Positions 26,482-38,189 of a stretch of 64,000 bases of DNA are shown piece after piece. Position 1 is the stretch's first letter, and each line of letters starts with the position of its first letter. The position numbers and the translations under genes were made by a program. The notes under the pieces were generated by a model. That model had not been told where the DNA came from, ran no database searches, and saw nothing but the letters and a program-made list of their open reading frames with translations. The stretch is from Gluconobacter cerinus (GTDB lineage: Bacteria > Pseudomonadota > Alphaproteobacteria > Acetobacterales > Acetobacteraceae). The DNA lies in contig NZ_BEWM01000003.1 in the NCBI RefSeq assembly GCF_002723935.1, positions 124,001 through 188,000 of the forward strand, in the 5' to 3' direction.

Positions 26482-27386
26482 GAGTGTGTTTGTGCCAGTG
26501 CATTTTTAAGGATGGTACATTCGCTGGGAGTGAACAGACCCCGCCGGATAAACAGATCGATCAGAACAAGATTGACGTTGAACTTGAAGTCATCGGTGTC
26601 CCGAACGAGAGAGAATGCATCCGCTAGCGGTATCAGATGAAAGCTCTCAACTTCACCATCTTCTGCTACCGGGACAAAATCTGCTGGCAGGATCAGGTCG
26701 TAGCAGTGAAGAACATCCCTTCTAAGCCCTTCAGGGCGGTCCATGGCGTAGTGCAGTCGGCTGACGGGCACTGCGCGGCGGGATAGCTCTTCAGGGATGC
26801 CAGCCTCTTCCTGAGCTTCCTTGATAACGGTCATCTCTGGGTCAAGCCCGGCACTCATGCCGCCAGCGACCAGATGGTCCAGTTTTCCAGGATCAAGACG
26901 CTTGGACATACTCCGACGGGCGATCCATAGCATTGTGCCTGTGGAATGCTCCACGAGGCCATTCATATGGATACCTTCTGCCGCTACTCCCAGAACAGGA
27001 ATGGCACCCCGGTCAACACGCCCAATGACATGGCCTTGCGCGTTGCGAACGTCGAAGGGCTCATCATGCGAAGCATATACGCCCTGTCTGGCAAGAGTTT
27101 GGGAGAGGGGAAACAAGTCCTCTCCTGACGCAACGCCAAATTTTTCCTGTGTTTTTAATCCCAAAGATTCAAGCTGGAGGGACGTTTCCGGGGAAATCCA
27201 TCCAATCTGCTCGTGAGCACAAAAAAACGGGAGCCGTCCGCCGGGAAGGCGTGCGCTATTGCAGGCCTCTATATGTCGGAGGAACGGATCAAGATTCGGG
27301 AATGGAGACTTTTCTAGCACAATCGAAAGTTTCGCATGCGCGCGGGCGATTGCAAAGCGGAGCCTCTCTTTCTCATAGTCTGGCAT
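26478..27386 (-). CDS. Nudix hydrolase with DUF4743 N-terminal domain
   Basis: About 302 residues. The N-terminal half is DUF4743-like and the C-terminal half a Nudix fold with box GGMSAGLDPEMTVIKEAQEE; Lys replaces the usual Arg of REUxEE. Plant and bacterial relatives are annotated as TDP-like or thiamine-derivative pyrophosphatases, so hydrolysis of a damaged cofactor or nucleotide is likely. The ATG at 27386 is preferred over a TTG at 27428. It shares CATG with the divergent ABC gene's start, leaving no ordinary 5' leader. Confidence 0.85.
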   Translation of the reverse strand: MPDYEKERLRFAIARAHAKLSIVLEKSPFPNLDPFLRHIEACNSARLPGGRLPFFCAHEQIGWISPETSLQLESLGLKTQEKFGVASGEDLFPLSQTLARQGVYASHDEPFDVRNAQGHVIGRVDRGAIPVLGVAAEGIHMNGLVEHSTGTMLWIARRSMSKRLDPGKLDHLVAGGMSAGLDPEMTVIKEAQEEAGIPEELSRRAVPVSRLHYAMDRPEGLRRDVLHCYDLILPADFVPVAEDGEVESFHLIPLADAFSLVRDTDDFKFNVNLVLIDLFIRRGLFTPSECTILKNALAQTHS

Positions 27387-29187
27387 GTCAAAGAAACACG
27401 ATTCGAAATCGGAAAGCCTGTCTCTCAAAGAACTCTGGAAAAAAATCCGCCCTGAAAACCCAGGCCGTACGGCGTTCTGGGTCGGGGTGGCGATGGTTTT
27501 GCTTCTTGTAGAAAGTGGGACGACAGTTGCGACCCCCTGGCTATTCAGTCGGATGGTGTCGGCGTTGTCAGAGCATCAGGCGCTGCTGGCGGTCCCGTTC
27601 TGGTTAATTGGCCAGTACGCGATCATCCGTGTTGTTGCCGGGCTATCGACGCCTCTCCGTGAAATGCTGATTGCTCCTATTGAAGCTGACCTGCAGAGGC
27701 GTGTTGCGCTGGTGGGATTGGAGCATCTTCACGCCATGAGCGTGCGGTTTCACCTTGATCGGCAGACTGGAGCTCTCACGAGAACACTGGATCGTGGCTC
27801 GGATGCGATTGGCACACTGCTCAGTCTTGTCCTCTTCAACGTTCTGCCAAACACCATCGAACTGTTGATGACGCTTTTCGTCGTGTTTCGGATCTTTGAC
27901 TGGCGGTATGTCGTGGTGGCTGTCGGCGGGATCGGCGTTTATGCAGCTGTATCGTATGTTTTTACACGTATGCGAATGACAGCTCGGCGTGCGCGGAACA
28001 CAGCCAACAGTCAGGCACAATACCAACTCGTTGACAGTATGCTGAACTTCGAGACAGTCCGCAGTTTTGCCAACAGTCATCAGGAAATTCTCCGCTACGA
28101 CCGGTCGCGCGTCGCTCTGAAGAACGCTGAAATTCGTTTGAAACGATTGGTCGGCCTTTCCCAGATGGCGCGAAGCCTGCTGATTGCGGGGGCAACCGCG
28201 GTCATATTGTTGCTGGCTGCTCATGACATCGTGCAGCACAGAATTGGTGTCGCGCAGTTCGTTCTGATCGGTAGCTACCTTCGAGGGCTGTATAGTTCTG
28301 TAGGAGCGCTGAATTACGTCAGTGCGGGCTGGAGAAATGCCCGGGTAGATCTTGAAAACTACCTTGAACTCCTTGGTACGCACTCAGAAATTGTTGAGGC
28401 GAAAAATCCAGCACCCTTACCCGTCAAGCTCGCGACAGGTGGGCCTGCTGCGATCAAGTTCGAGCATGTTTCCTTCAGTTACGACCCGTCCCGCGAAATC
28501 CTGCATGATATCAATCTGGATATTCCGGCGGGAACATCTCTGGCAATCGTCGGGCATACGGGCTCCGGAAAATCAACTATCGGGCGTCTGTTGACCCGCG
28601 CTTATGATCCGACATCGGGCTCTATCTTTATTGACGGGAAAAACCTGCGGGATGTGGCGCTGGAAGATCTGCAACGAGTGATTGGAACCGTCCCCCAGGA
28701 CACGGTTCTGTTCAATGCAGGAATTGGCGAAAATATTGCCTATGGAGATCCTTCTGCTCCGGAAGCGGCTGTCGAACTTGCGGCCGCCCGTGCGCAAATT
28801 CATGACTTCATTAACGAGCTGCCAGAAAAATATGACACTGTCGTAGGAGAGCGCGGGTTGAAGCTCTCAGGGGGCGAAAAACAGCGGGTCGCAATCGCGC
28901 GCGTCCTGCTCAAAGATCCCAGAATTCTCCTTCTGGATGAAGCAACAAGTGCCCTCGATACGTGGACGGAAGCTGCGATACAGCAGGAATTGCGCGCGCT
29001 TTCTCTGTCCCGAACAACGGTGATCGTTGCGCACCGTCTATCTACCATTCAGGACGCTGATCAGATCGTTGTGCTGGATGCGGGAAGGGTGGTCGAACGT
29101 GGAACGCACACGGAATTGCTGCAAAAAGACGGCTATTATGCAAGAATGTGGTCGGTTCAGGCGGGAGAAGCGGTCATGAGGGCTTGA
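27385..29187 (+). CDS. Atm1/ABCB7-like ABC exporter (fused permease-ATPase)
   Basis: A 600-residue half-transporter that dimerises. Six membrane helices (about 30-315) include the family segment SMLNFETVRSFANSHQEILR. The ATPase has Walker A GHTGSGKST (390-398), signature LSGGEKQRVAIARVL and Walker B ILLLDEATSALD. Bacterial Atm1 homologues export glutathione-linked sulfur or heavy-metal compounds and link to Fe-S metabolism. Start at the ATG 27385 inside a shared CATG; no strong ribosome site is visible. The stop codon overlaps the -35 of a candidate rpmB promoter. Confidence 0.88.
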   Translation: MSKKHDSKSESLSLKELWKKIRPENPGRTAFWVGVAMVLLLVESGTTVATPWLFSRMVSALSEHQALLAVPFWLIGQYAIIRVVAGLSTPLREMLIAPIEADLQRRVALVGLEHLHAMSVRFHLDRQTGALTRTLDRGSDAIGTLLSLVLFNVLPNTIELLMTLFVVFRIFDWRYVVVAVGGIGVYAAVSYVFTRMRMTARRARNTANSQAQYQLVDSMLNFETVRSFANSHQEILRYDRSRVALKNAEIRLKRLVGLSQMARSLLIAGATAVILLLAAHDIVQHRIGVAQFVLIGSYLRGLYSSVGALNYVSAGWRNARVDLENYLELLGTHSEIVEAKNPAPLPVKLATGGPAAIKFEHVSFSYDPSREILHDINLDIPAGTSLAIVGHTGSGKSTIGRLLTRAYDPTSGSIFIDGKNLRDVALEDLQRVIGTVPQDTVLFNAGIGENIAYGDPSAPEAAVELAAARAQIHDFINELPEKYDTVVGERGLKLSGGEKQRVAIARVLLKDPRILLLDEATSALDTWTEAAIQQELRALSLSRTTVIVAHRLSTIQDADQIVVLDAGRVVERGTHTELLQKDGYYARMWSVQAGEAVMRA

Positions 29188-29212
29188 CGAAAGCCCTCTC
29201 GTTCGCGATAAG
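29184..29212 (+). promoter_or_regulatory. Candidate promoter of rpmB
   Basis: TTGACG (29184-29189), 17-base spacer, GATAAG (29207-29212), 71 bases before the rpmB start and overlapping the stop codon of the ABC exporter gene. Confidence 0.5.
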
Positions 29213-29283
29213 CCGCGCCTGATTTACGGAACGCGCCGGGCCTCCGCTGTCCTGCGTCATCCAGCATCGAGGAAAGTGCTACC

Positions 29284-29586
29284 ATGTCTCGCCGTTGCCA
29301 GGTCACGGGCAAGGGCGTGCTGACGGGCAATAACGTCAGCCACGCCAATAACAAGTCCCGCCGTCGTTTTCTCCCGAATCTGCAGGAGACCACGATGATC
29401 TCCGATATTCTTGGTTCTTCAGTGCGCATGCGCCTGTCCACCAACGGTATCCGTACGATCGAGCACAATGGTGGGCTGGATTCGTTCCTGCTGGGAACGC
29501 CAAACCGCAAGCTTCCTGAAGAAGCTCAGGTCATCAAGCGTCGTATCCTGCGTGTTCAGGAGCGTAAGGCTGCACAGACAGCCTGA
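29284..29586 (+). CDS. rpmB: 50S ribosomal protein L28
   Basis: A 100-residue ribosomal protein with diagnostic [20 protein letters not shown] and [13 protein letters not shown]. Slightly longer than the common 77-98 residues. A structured 166-base gap separates it from fusA. Confidence 0.96.
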   Translation: MSRRCQVTGKGVLTGNNVSHANNKSRRRFLPNLQETTMISDILGSSVRMRLSTNGIRTIEHNGGLDSFLLGTPNRKLPEEAQVIKRRILRVQERKAAQTA

Positions 29587-29591
29587 GAAAT

Positions 29592-29742
29592 CTTTCCAGC
29601 TTCGGCTGGTTCATAAAGATTACTCTTGAAAACCATGGCGGTCTGGGTCATTCAGCCGCCACTGGGACAAATCAGGTTCGGCTTTAACGAGCCGCAGCGG
29701 AGGTGTTTCAGTCCAGACTGAAACACCTTTTATTGTTTTTTG
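29592..29742 (+). promoter_or_regulatory. Structured fusA leader ending in a terminator-like hairpin
   Basis: Successive hairpins are seen: CCAGC-TTCG-GCTGG (29597-29610), CGGCT / AGCCG (29679-29694), and the perfect 12-base stem AGGTGTTTCAGT / ACTGAAACACCT (29701-29728) with a T-rich tail (TTTTATTGTTTTTT). The tail runs straight into the fusA ribosome site GGAGG. ACTGGGACA (29661-29669) can pair with TGTTTCAGT (29704-29712), using two G-U pairs, and so could break the terminator. It may be the rpmB terminator, an attenuator for fusA, or both. Confidence 0.55.
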
Positions 29743-29752
29743 GAGGTTCTCC

Positions 29753-31855
<2,103 letters not shown>

Positions 31856-31881
31856 TTTTTTCACCTCGGTGAGACATCTGA

Positions 31882-31911
31882 CCCCGCCAGAGCAATCTGG
31901 TGGGGTTTTTT
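31882..31911 (+). terminator. Rho-independent terminator of fusA
   Basis: CCCCGCCAGA / TCTGGTGGGG (one G-T pair), loop GCAA, followed by TTTTTT. Confidence 0.9.
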
Positions 31912-32241
31912 GTTGCTATATTCTATAAAAACACCCGATACCGCTGCCTGAAACGCAAGCGTCTGTTATCGCAGCTCTTTCTATGAATAATTTTCCGCAA
32001 GCAAAGTGTTTCTCGTCTTGTCAGGTTTTCTTCTGAGAATGTTAGCACTCAGGAGCGCCAGCTTTTACTGAGTTCTGATGGTGTCGCTCTTAATCTGACG
32101 CAGGCTGTCTCAACGTTGGCGTCTAGACCAAATGTTCGCTTGAAAAGGGCACCCCAGCGATCGAGCCGTAGCGTGTATGCGAGTTTTCAATCAGACGCCT
32201 CGCCAGAGCTTTTGTTCAGATAGGCTAGCCTGCTGACTCAT
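31912..32241. other. Gene-free stretch between fusA and the S10 peptidase gene
   Basis: About 330 bases between two convergent units. One plus-strand frame stays open for about 75 codons (roughly 31987-32223, ending ASPELLFR) but has no usable start codon in its first half. It may be a decayed gene. I recognise no RNA gene or repeat. Confidence 0.4.
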
Positions 32242-32280
32242 AAAAAAAAGCGACGAAAGGTTGCCCCTCCGTCGCCTTTT
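32242..32280 (-). terminator. Terminator of the S10 carboxypeptidase gene
   Basis: On the minus strand GCGACG / CGTCGC stem (250-255 with 270-275) is followed by eight T; loop of 14 bases. Confidence 0.75.
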
Positions 32281-32296
32281 CTGAAAACGCTAGAGA

Positions 32297-33886
32297 TCAG
32301 TGCAGATTGTCTGTCCGGCGGATAAATGCTGCGACATTGTCATGAAGCTGCTGCAGGGCTGCCGGGTCTACGTAGACCATGTGTCCGGACGAATACTGAG
32401 CGTATTCGATGTTCTTCTGAAGGCTGGTAGCCATCGGAAGATGCTTCATCTCGTAAATACCTTCGTAGTAAGGCGTTGCGAGATCGTAGTAGCCACCGTT
32501 CAGCATCACATGCAGGTTCGGGTTCGTCTTGATGGCCATGGCAAGGTCGCTCATGACGTTGGGAACGCCTTTGGGCTGGTAGCCGTGTCCTGGCTGGGTG
32601 TGTTTGTTGTCCCAGTTCCCTTCTGGATTGAAGAGGCGGTAGGTTTCGTCTGTGCCATACTTCAGAGTGTTCCGCACATAGTCATTGAAGACCGAAACAT
32701 AGGCAGAGCTGATTGCACTGGACTGCGGATCGTAATCCGCTTCCTTTGTCATCGGATCAAGCGTCGGGCTGGAATACCGCGTATCGAGGCGACCTGTTGC
32801 CATTCCCGTTGCAGCCTGAAGCTGCTGTTCGAACTGGCCGCCGTTCACGCGGAGATCAGAACGCAGAATATAGTCCACCGGCAGGCCAGTGTAGGTGTGG
32901 AGCTTCTCTGCAATAGCCTGACGCTCGCTTTCCGGCAGGTCTGCTCCCTGACGGAGCGCAACGGTATAATCCGTCACAGCAAAATGCTCGACTTCCTTCA
33001 GGAAGGCCTTCAGGTCCGGGTGCTGCTGTGGCAGGCAATGATGATACCACGCCGTCGCAGCATAGGTGGGTAGAGCGAGAACATACGGGTCATCAACGCC
33101 AGGGTTGAACTGCGGTGCATCAGCGCTGTTGTCGTAATTCAGGATCTGGGAGAGCAGGATGACACCATTGAAATCGATGTTCTCTTCCTGCTCCAGATCA
33201 TTGATGACGACTGCGGAGCGCATGGTGCCGTAGCTTTCGCCAAACAGGTATTTGGGCGAATTGTAGCGGTGGTACTTTGCAAGAAACTTCGAGATGAAGT
33301 GGGTGAATGCTTCTCCGTCACCATCGACACCAAGGAACTCCTTGGCGGCATCCTTGCCCGCAATGCGTGAGAAGCCGGTTCCCGGAGCATCAACAAACAC
33401 AACGTCCGACACGTCCAGTAGAGACTGGGGATTGTTGATGAGAGCGTAAGGCGCGGCGGGAAGATGCTGGTCACCGGGTGTGTTGACGCGACGTGGCCCG
33501 AACGTGCCCATATGAACCCAGACAGACGCCGACCCAGGCCCGCCGTTATACAGGAAGGTAATGGGACGCTTCGCTGATGGAGCGCCATCCTTGAAGTAGG
33601 CGGTATAGAACATCGATGCGACAGGCGGGTTCTTGTCGCTGTCGTCTTTGCCGGCTTCAACCTTGATGCCGCGCTTGGTCAGAACCTCATTGGAATCATT
33701 GTATTCTGACCCGTGCACGAGAATGGTCCCGGCAACAGCCTGATAAGGAATGGTCGAGCCATCCACGACTACCGTGCCGCGTGTAACGCTGTCGGCATTG
33801 GGGGCAGGAGTGTCCTTGGCGGGTTCAGCGGCAAGAGCGGGTGTTACCATCATGGCAACACCCAGGAAGAGAGCCTTGCGAAGCAT
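32297..33886 (-). CDS. Secreted serine carboxypeptidase (family S10)
   Basis: A 529-residue exported acid-type peptidase. The signal peptide MLRKALFLGVAMMVTPALAA is cleaved near residue 20. Oxyanion motif NGGPGSAS lies at 114-121; the triad is Ser218 in FGESYG, Asp468 in NGGYYDLATP and His502 in YSSGHMVYV. S10 enzymes work at low pH, which suits an acid-producing host. It lies 86 bases downstream of the PEPC-like gene on the same strand. Confidence 0.9.
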   Translation of the reverse strand: MLRKALFLGVAMMVTPALAAEPAKDTPAPNADSVTRGTVVVDGSTIPYQAVAGTILVHGSEYNDSNEVLTKRGIKVEAGKDDSDKNPPVASMFYTAYFKDGAPSAKRPITFLYNGGPGSASVWVHMGTFGPRRVNTPGDQHLPAAPYALINNPQSLLDVSDVVFVDAPGTGFSRIAGKDAAKEFLGVDGDGEAFTHFISKFLAKYHRYNSPKYLFGESYGTMRSAVVINDLEQEENIDFNGVILLSQILNYDNSADAPQFNPGVDDPYVLALPTYAATAWYHHCLPQQHPDLKAFLKEVEHFAVTDYTVALRQGADLPESERQAIAEKLHTYTGLPVDYILRSDLRVNGGQFEQQLQAATGMATGRLDTRYSSPTLDPMTKEADYDPQSSAISSAYVSVFNDYVRNTLKYGTDETYRLFNPEGNWDNKHTQPGHGYQPKGVPNVMSDLAMAIKTNPNLHVMLNGGYYDLATPYYEGIYEMKHLPMATSLQKNIEYAQYSSGHMVYVDPAALQQLHDNVAAFIRRTDNLH

Positions 33887-33972
33887 TCAGAAGGGCCTTG
33901 TGTTAAGTGTTCTGCCCTTCTCTAAACGCATAGCTGACTTGCAGACAAGCCAGATGTTATAATGTTTCGTTC

Positions 33973-36795
33973 TTAACCGAATGCACGGTTCGTATGCATG
34001 ATTGCCACGCCGATTTCCCGTAGCAGGTTGAACGAGCGTTCCAATGGCTGGAAAATTTCCCGGTGTTCCCGGGCAAAGCCACTCTCTTCACCTGCGTCGC
34101 CCGGCTCGCCAAAGTCCAGATTGGCCACGCTGGGGCCAGAGACCGGGAAGAGGTCATCCAGCAGATGCAGAGAGCGCGGGATATCCAGACACAGGATCAG
34201 GTTGGTGATGGAATCACGTGTCAGGTTATTGCGCGGACCAAAATAGGGAATGCGCGTAGATAGAACCCACAGGCGATCAATCAGTGCAAAGCGGATGGCG
34301 TGCAGTAGCTTCTCGCGGGGCTCCATATGCGGTGCATCCGGCCATGCGGCGCGTAGGGCAATATGATCCGTCTGGATACGGCGGAACATTGCCGGTGCGC
34401 TCGTCCAGAAGCGTAGAACTTCCAATCCATGGGAAATGGTCAGGAAATTCTGACGCTCCTCTTCGTCCTGCGCCTTGGAGGCCCGATCCAGCCAGGTCCC
34501 CGGATCAAGCTGACGGATTGTTGCGCGCAGGACTTCCAGATCGGAGTGAGCCAATGCCTGCCGCGCAAAGTCCATGGCTTCGCGGAAACGTGGCGAACTG
34601 GTGACAAACTGCTCGAATGTTTCCGGATGACGCTGCGCCGCACTTCCAAGTCCGTGCAGCACATTGGCCCACCAGCCAAGCTGCTGAAGGATGGCATTGT
34701 TCGGGATGGCGCGCAGCTGACTTGGATGCGTGATGCGCGTCACTGTAGCGGCGTCAGACTGACGCGCAGAAGGACGGGAGCCTGTCTTGTCGATCAGGGA
34801 TGGTCCGAAAGCACTCAATAGTGCCGCATATCCAGGATCGTTGACTAGCGCGCCCATGTCCAGCGCGATGGTCGAAAAGAAGTCTGCTGCAAAATCCGGG
34901 CGTTCATAAACGGGATCATTCACGCTCGTCGGAACGTGCGCCACATGCTCGGCCAATGTCGCAATCGTGGAGGCTGCAATGCTTCCCGTTCCGAACAATG
35001 TATAGCCGTCGCCACCCTGGAATGCGGTTTCTACACGGCAGCCGACACCTGCATTCTGGAATGCAATCCGCGTTCTGGCCGGAGAAAAATAGTCCAGACG
35101 CTGGCGAAGGCTGAAAGGATGGGCGCCGCGGCCGATGCTTTCGCCATGGGTGTCGAACAGTGTGAGGGCAACGTCCTCGAGATCATGTTCTTTCAGCAGG
35201 TCCAGCGTCCGCATCCGCAGGCGCTCAACCAGATTCGTGGCTGCTAACTGCCCCACATAACGGCCCGAGTCCGAATAACCGAACTGGAGGGATAGTCTGC
35301 CATTCGCCCGCAGATAATCCCGCCAGTGTGGGGAGCGGAACGCTTCCTCAAGGATGGTCTCTCCGTTTTCGAGTGCGCTTTCTGTCTCGAAAAGAGGAGA
35401 AATTTCGATCTGACGATCCTGAATGCCAAACAGGCGGGCGAGCCACAGCGTGGCCAGCAGCGTGTATCCGCTTTCTGTTTCAGCAATAAGGAAACGGATG
35501 GGGGAGCCGGTATCGATGTGCTTGAGAATCTGCGCCATCGTCATCATCAGACGCGCGGCCGATGCCGGCTCGACGAGCAGAGAGCCAAAATCAACATGGC
35601 GTGCTGTCAGATCATCGAGGGCATCGTTAATCCGAGACAACAGCACGCGGCGGCGGGACGGAAGAGCCGGGTCATCCGTCAGGCCGAGGCGCGTTCTGGC
35701 AACGTTGTAAATCTGGGCGGCATTCAGACGCGTGTGAATGTGCGCAATACCCAGCCCGTGGCTCATGAACCCAGCCCGGAGTGTGCGCAGACGCAGGGCA
35801 TCTGAAGCTTCCAGTCCCGATGCGGCGTCCCGGAAGAAGGGCTGAAGCTCTTTCGCGTCCAGCAGGGCTTTTTCCCGGTGTGCGATCAGGGTCTGTGCAA
35901 AGTCGCGAATGTCTTCGGGGGTAGCACTTTTGCTTCTTGGACATGCAGCATGTTGTGTCCGGACCGCTTCCATGGCGCGGCGAACACGCATCGCCAGTGA
36001 CGTATCCTGAAGGCGGAGTTCAGTCAGGCCCGATTCAAGACGTTCAAGCTGGGCAAGTTTGAGTTCCAGACGGATGCGAATTGTGTCCCACCAGCCAATG
36101 TCATTGCGCCCGTCTGTATCAAAACCGACCCAGCTTGCGAGAATGACGGGTGAGGGATCCACATGATCCGCCTCGTTTGCCCACCGGGATGTCATTTTTT
36201 CAATGAGAGATGTCGTGAGCTCATCAAGTGCATCGCGGCCACGCAAAACGGCAGCCAGGGCGAGGGACTGCTCATCGGCAAGTGTCGGCGGTGCCGACCG
36301 GCGATGTGTTGTCAGGCATGGGAGAGGCGCTTCCGGATTGGAGGCACGTTCGGCCATGAGCGCATAGACATGGTCAGCCAGAGCAAACGTCGGGTGAGCT
36401 GTAAACACAGCGGCAATTGCTGGTTTAGTAAGGGCTTCCGGCGACGGTGCCTGCTCGACCAGTTTGGCCGCAACCTGCTTCAGACGCTCTGTCGGGTCCG
36501 CATCTTCAAGGCCGACATATTGGCGAAGATGAGCGGCACGCTGCGAAAAATATTCGTCCCGCAATGTTCGAACTGTGTGTTCCAGCTCCTCGATTTTCTC
36601 ACCTTTTCCGATGGACAGTTCATCACCAATGGAGGCAATCAGATCACTAAGACCGTTGCGTTCCTGTGTCAGGCGCGTGGTCATGGCGTCGATGCGGTCG
36701 GAAAGGGATGTGTCGTGCCGGGAGGCGCAGTCAGACATCGGGAGCAGTCTCGCTTCTGCGGGAGGTAAATTGAAAACGGGCAAGTTATGTTCCAT
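33973..36795 (-). CDS. Divergent phosphoenolpyruvate carboxylase homologue
   Basis: A 940-residue protein that aligns with PEPC over its whole length. It keeps VFTAHPT with His134, PLFET, GYSDS (506-510), SIGRG (553-557), GSRP (672-675) and the C-terminal Gly. Differences at catalytic positions are striking: HPTE is HPTF, the Lys in GYSDSxKD is Arg512, and FHGRGG reads FDTHGE, losing the His and Arg that bind bicarbonate/PEP. TEQGE reads AFQGGDG. PEPC activity is therefore doubtful. A shorter start at 36738 (MSDCASRHDTS) is possible; neither has a strong ribosome site. It is divergent from the DUF445 gene. Confidence 0.82.
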   Translation of the reverse strand: MEHNLPVFNLPPAEARLLPMSDCASRHDTSLSDRIDAMTTRLTQERNGLSDLIASIGDELSIGKGEKIEELEHTVRTLRDEYFSQRAAHLRQYVGLEDADPTERLKQVAAKLVEQAPSPEALTKPAIAAVFTAHPTFALADHVYALMAERASNPEAPLPCLTTHRRSAPPTLADEQSLALAAVLRGRDALDELTTSLIEKMTSRWANEADHVDPSPVILASWVGFDTDGRNDIGWWDTIRIRLELKLAQLERLESGLTELRLQDTSLAMRVRRAMEAVRTQHAACPRSKSATPEDIRDFAQTLIAHREKALLDAKELQPFFRDAASGLEASDALRLRTLRAGFMSHGLGIAHIHTRLNAAQIYNVARTRLGLTDDPALPSRRRVLLSRINDALDDLTARHVDFGSLLVEPASAARLMMTMAQILKHIDTGSPIRFLIAETESGYTLLATLWLARLFGIQDRQIEISPLFETESALENGETILEEAFRSPHWRDYLRANGRLSLQFGYSDSGRYVGQLAATNLVERLRMRTLDLLKEHDLEDVALTLFDTHGESIGRGAHPFSLRQRLDYFSPARTRIAFQNAGVGCRVETAFQGGDGYTLFGTGSIAASTIATLAEHVAHVPTSVNDPVYERPDFAADFFSTIALDMGALVNDPGYAALLSAFGPSLIDKTGSRPSARQSDAATVTRITHPSQLRAIPNNAILQQLGWWANVLHGLGSAAQRHPETFEQFVTSSPRFREAMDFARQALAHSDLEVLRATIRQLDPGTWLDRASKAQDEEERQNFLTISHGLEVLRFWTSAPAMFRRIQTDHIALRAAWPDAPHMEPREKLLHAIRFALIDRLWVLSTRIPYFGPRNNLTRDSITNLILCLDIPRSLHLLDDLFPVSGPSVANLDFGEPGDAGEESGFAREHREIFQPLERSFNLLREIGVAIMHTNRAFG

Positions 36796-36863
36796 GCCCG
36801 GCCTGTAAGCGCAACCTTGTTGCGGACGCGACAGTGCGTCCGGATGATGCTATCGGAGGCTTC

Positions 36864-38153
36864 ATGCATCCGGATATGAAGAAAGATGTCAGTCAGGCCA
36901 CTCCGCAGAAAGGATCTTCGCCAACAAGATTGGCCGGAGGCCTTCTAATCGGCATGGGCGCGGTTGCCACAGGCACGACCTATCTCGCGGCCAGACATTT
37001 CTACGATGATAGCCTGGCGTTAGGTGTACTCCGGGCAGGCTCACGAGCTGGCGTTGTTGGAGGCTTGGCGGACTGGTTTGCAGTGACGGCCCTGTTCCGA
37101 CATCCGATGGGGCTTCCTATTCCTCATACGGCTATCCTTCCCAGACAGAAGGTGCGGCTAGGGCAGGCGTTGGGCCGGTTTGTGTCCGGTCAGTTCTTTA
37201 CGGATGCAGACGTTCATCGGGCCCTCTCCAAGATTGATCTGCCAGGTCTGATTGCGGACGCTCTCAGCGAGCCATCTACCCGACAGACGCTTGTCGCCAC
37301 GCTGCGCGCCAGTATCCCCAGCCTGTTTGATCGCCTTGAGGACGGTCGGGCGAGTGCTGCTCTATCGCGCGCGCTGCCGGTCCTGCTCAATGGTGAGGAA
37401 ATCGCGCCACTCGTCTCTCGCGCCATGAGGGCGATGGTGGACAGTGAAATGCATCAGGAAGTGCTCTCTTTCCTTCTGGCAAAGCTCAAGGCCACCGTCG
37501 CTGCCAAGGAGGGTGATCTGAGGCAGTTCGTCGAGGAGCGGGTGCGTGAGCAGGGGGGACGCTTCCTCGGCTGGGCCATTGGGGGATCGGTTGCCAATCG
37601 GGTTCTGACGGCTCTTCAGGCGGAAATTGAACGGATCGATCCGATGGACTCGGATATTCGGCATGGTTTCACGGCGTGGGTGCGGGCTGAAATCGATCGG
37701 ATGGAAACGGATCCGGACCGCCGACAGGATCTGACGCGAGCGATTGGCTCGGTTCTGACGCATTCCAGCCTGAAGGCTTGGAGCGGCGAACTCTGGGAGC
37801 GCGTCCGCCGGATGGCAGAAGAGGATTGCGCAAAAGAGGACGGTTGGAGTGCCTCCGTTCTGGATACGGCAATTAGCGGCCTGGCAACGTCCATGCGTGA
37901 AAATGATCCGCTGAGAGAGCGCATCAATACGACCGTGGAGCGCATGGTCTCGAAGCTGCTTCCTGGCGTCAGAGACAAGCTCTCCGGGTTCATCGCCAAC
38001 GTCATGGCAGGATGGGATGGTGATGACCTTGCGCGCCGTCTGGAGGCACGTGTAGGGCGGGATCTGGCCTATATTCGCGTCAACGGGACTGTCGTCGGTT
38101 TTTTGGCCGGAGCTGGCCTTGATCTGATCTCCCGCCTGTTTTTCGGTGTCTGA
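36864..38153 (+). CDS. DUF445 (YjiN-like) inner-membrane protein
   Basis: A 429-residue protein of unknown function. The N-terminal part has a hydrophobic helix and the DUF445 hallmark VVGGLADWFAVTALFRHPMG, followed by LPRQKVRLGQALGRFV. Long amphipathic helices fill the middle, and a C-terminal hydrophobic helix (VVGFLAGAGLDLISRLFF) returns to the membrane. The ATG at 36864 is chosen for GGAGG just upstream. Confidence 0.85.
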   Translation: MHPDMKKDVSQATPQKGSSPTRLAGGLLIGMGAVATGTTYLAARHFYDDSLALGVLRAGSRAGVVGGLADWFAVTALFRHPMGLPIPHTAILPRQKVRLGQALGRFVSGQFFTDADVHRALSKIDLPGLIADALSEPSTRQTLVATLRASIPSLFDRLEDGRASAALSRALPVLLNGEEIAPLVSRAMRAMVDSEMHQEVLSFLLAKLKATVAAKEGDLRQFVEERVREQGGRFLGWAIGGSVANRVLTALQAEIERIDPMDSDIRHGFTAWVRAEIDRMETDPDRRQDLTRAIGSVLTHSSLKAWSGELWERVRRMAEEDCAKEDGWSASVLDTAISGLATSMRENDPLRERINTTVERMVSKLLPGVRDKLSGFIANVMAGWDGDDLARRLEARVGRDLAYIRVNGTVVGFLAGAGLDLISRLFFGV

Positions 38154-38189
38154 AGAGGTTATAACTCCGTTTAAGACATCACAAACTTC

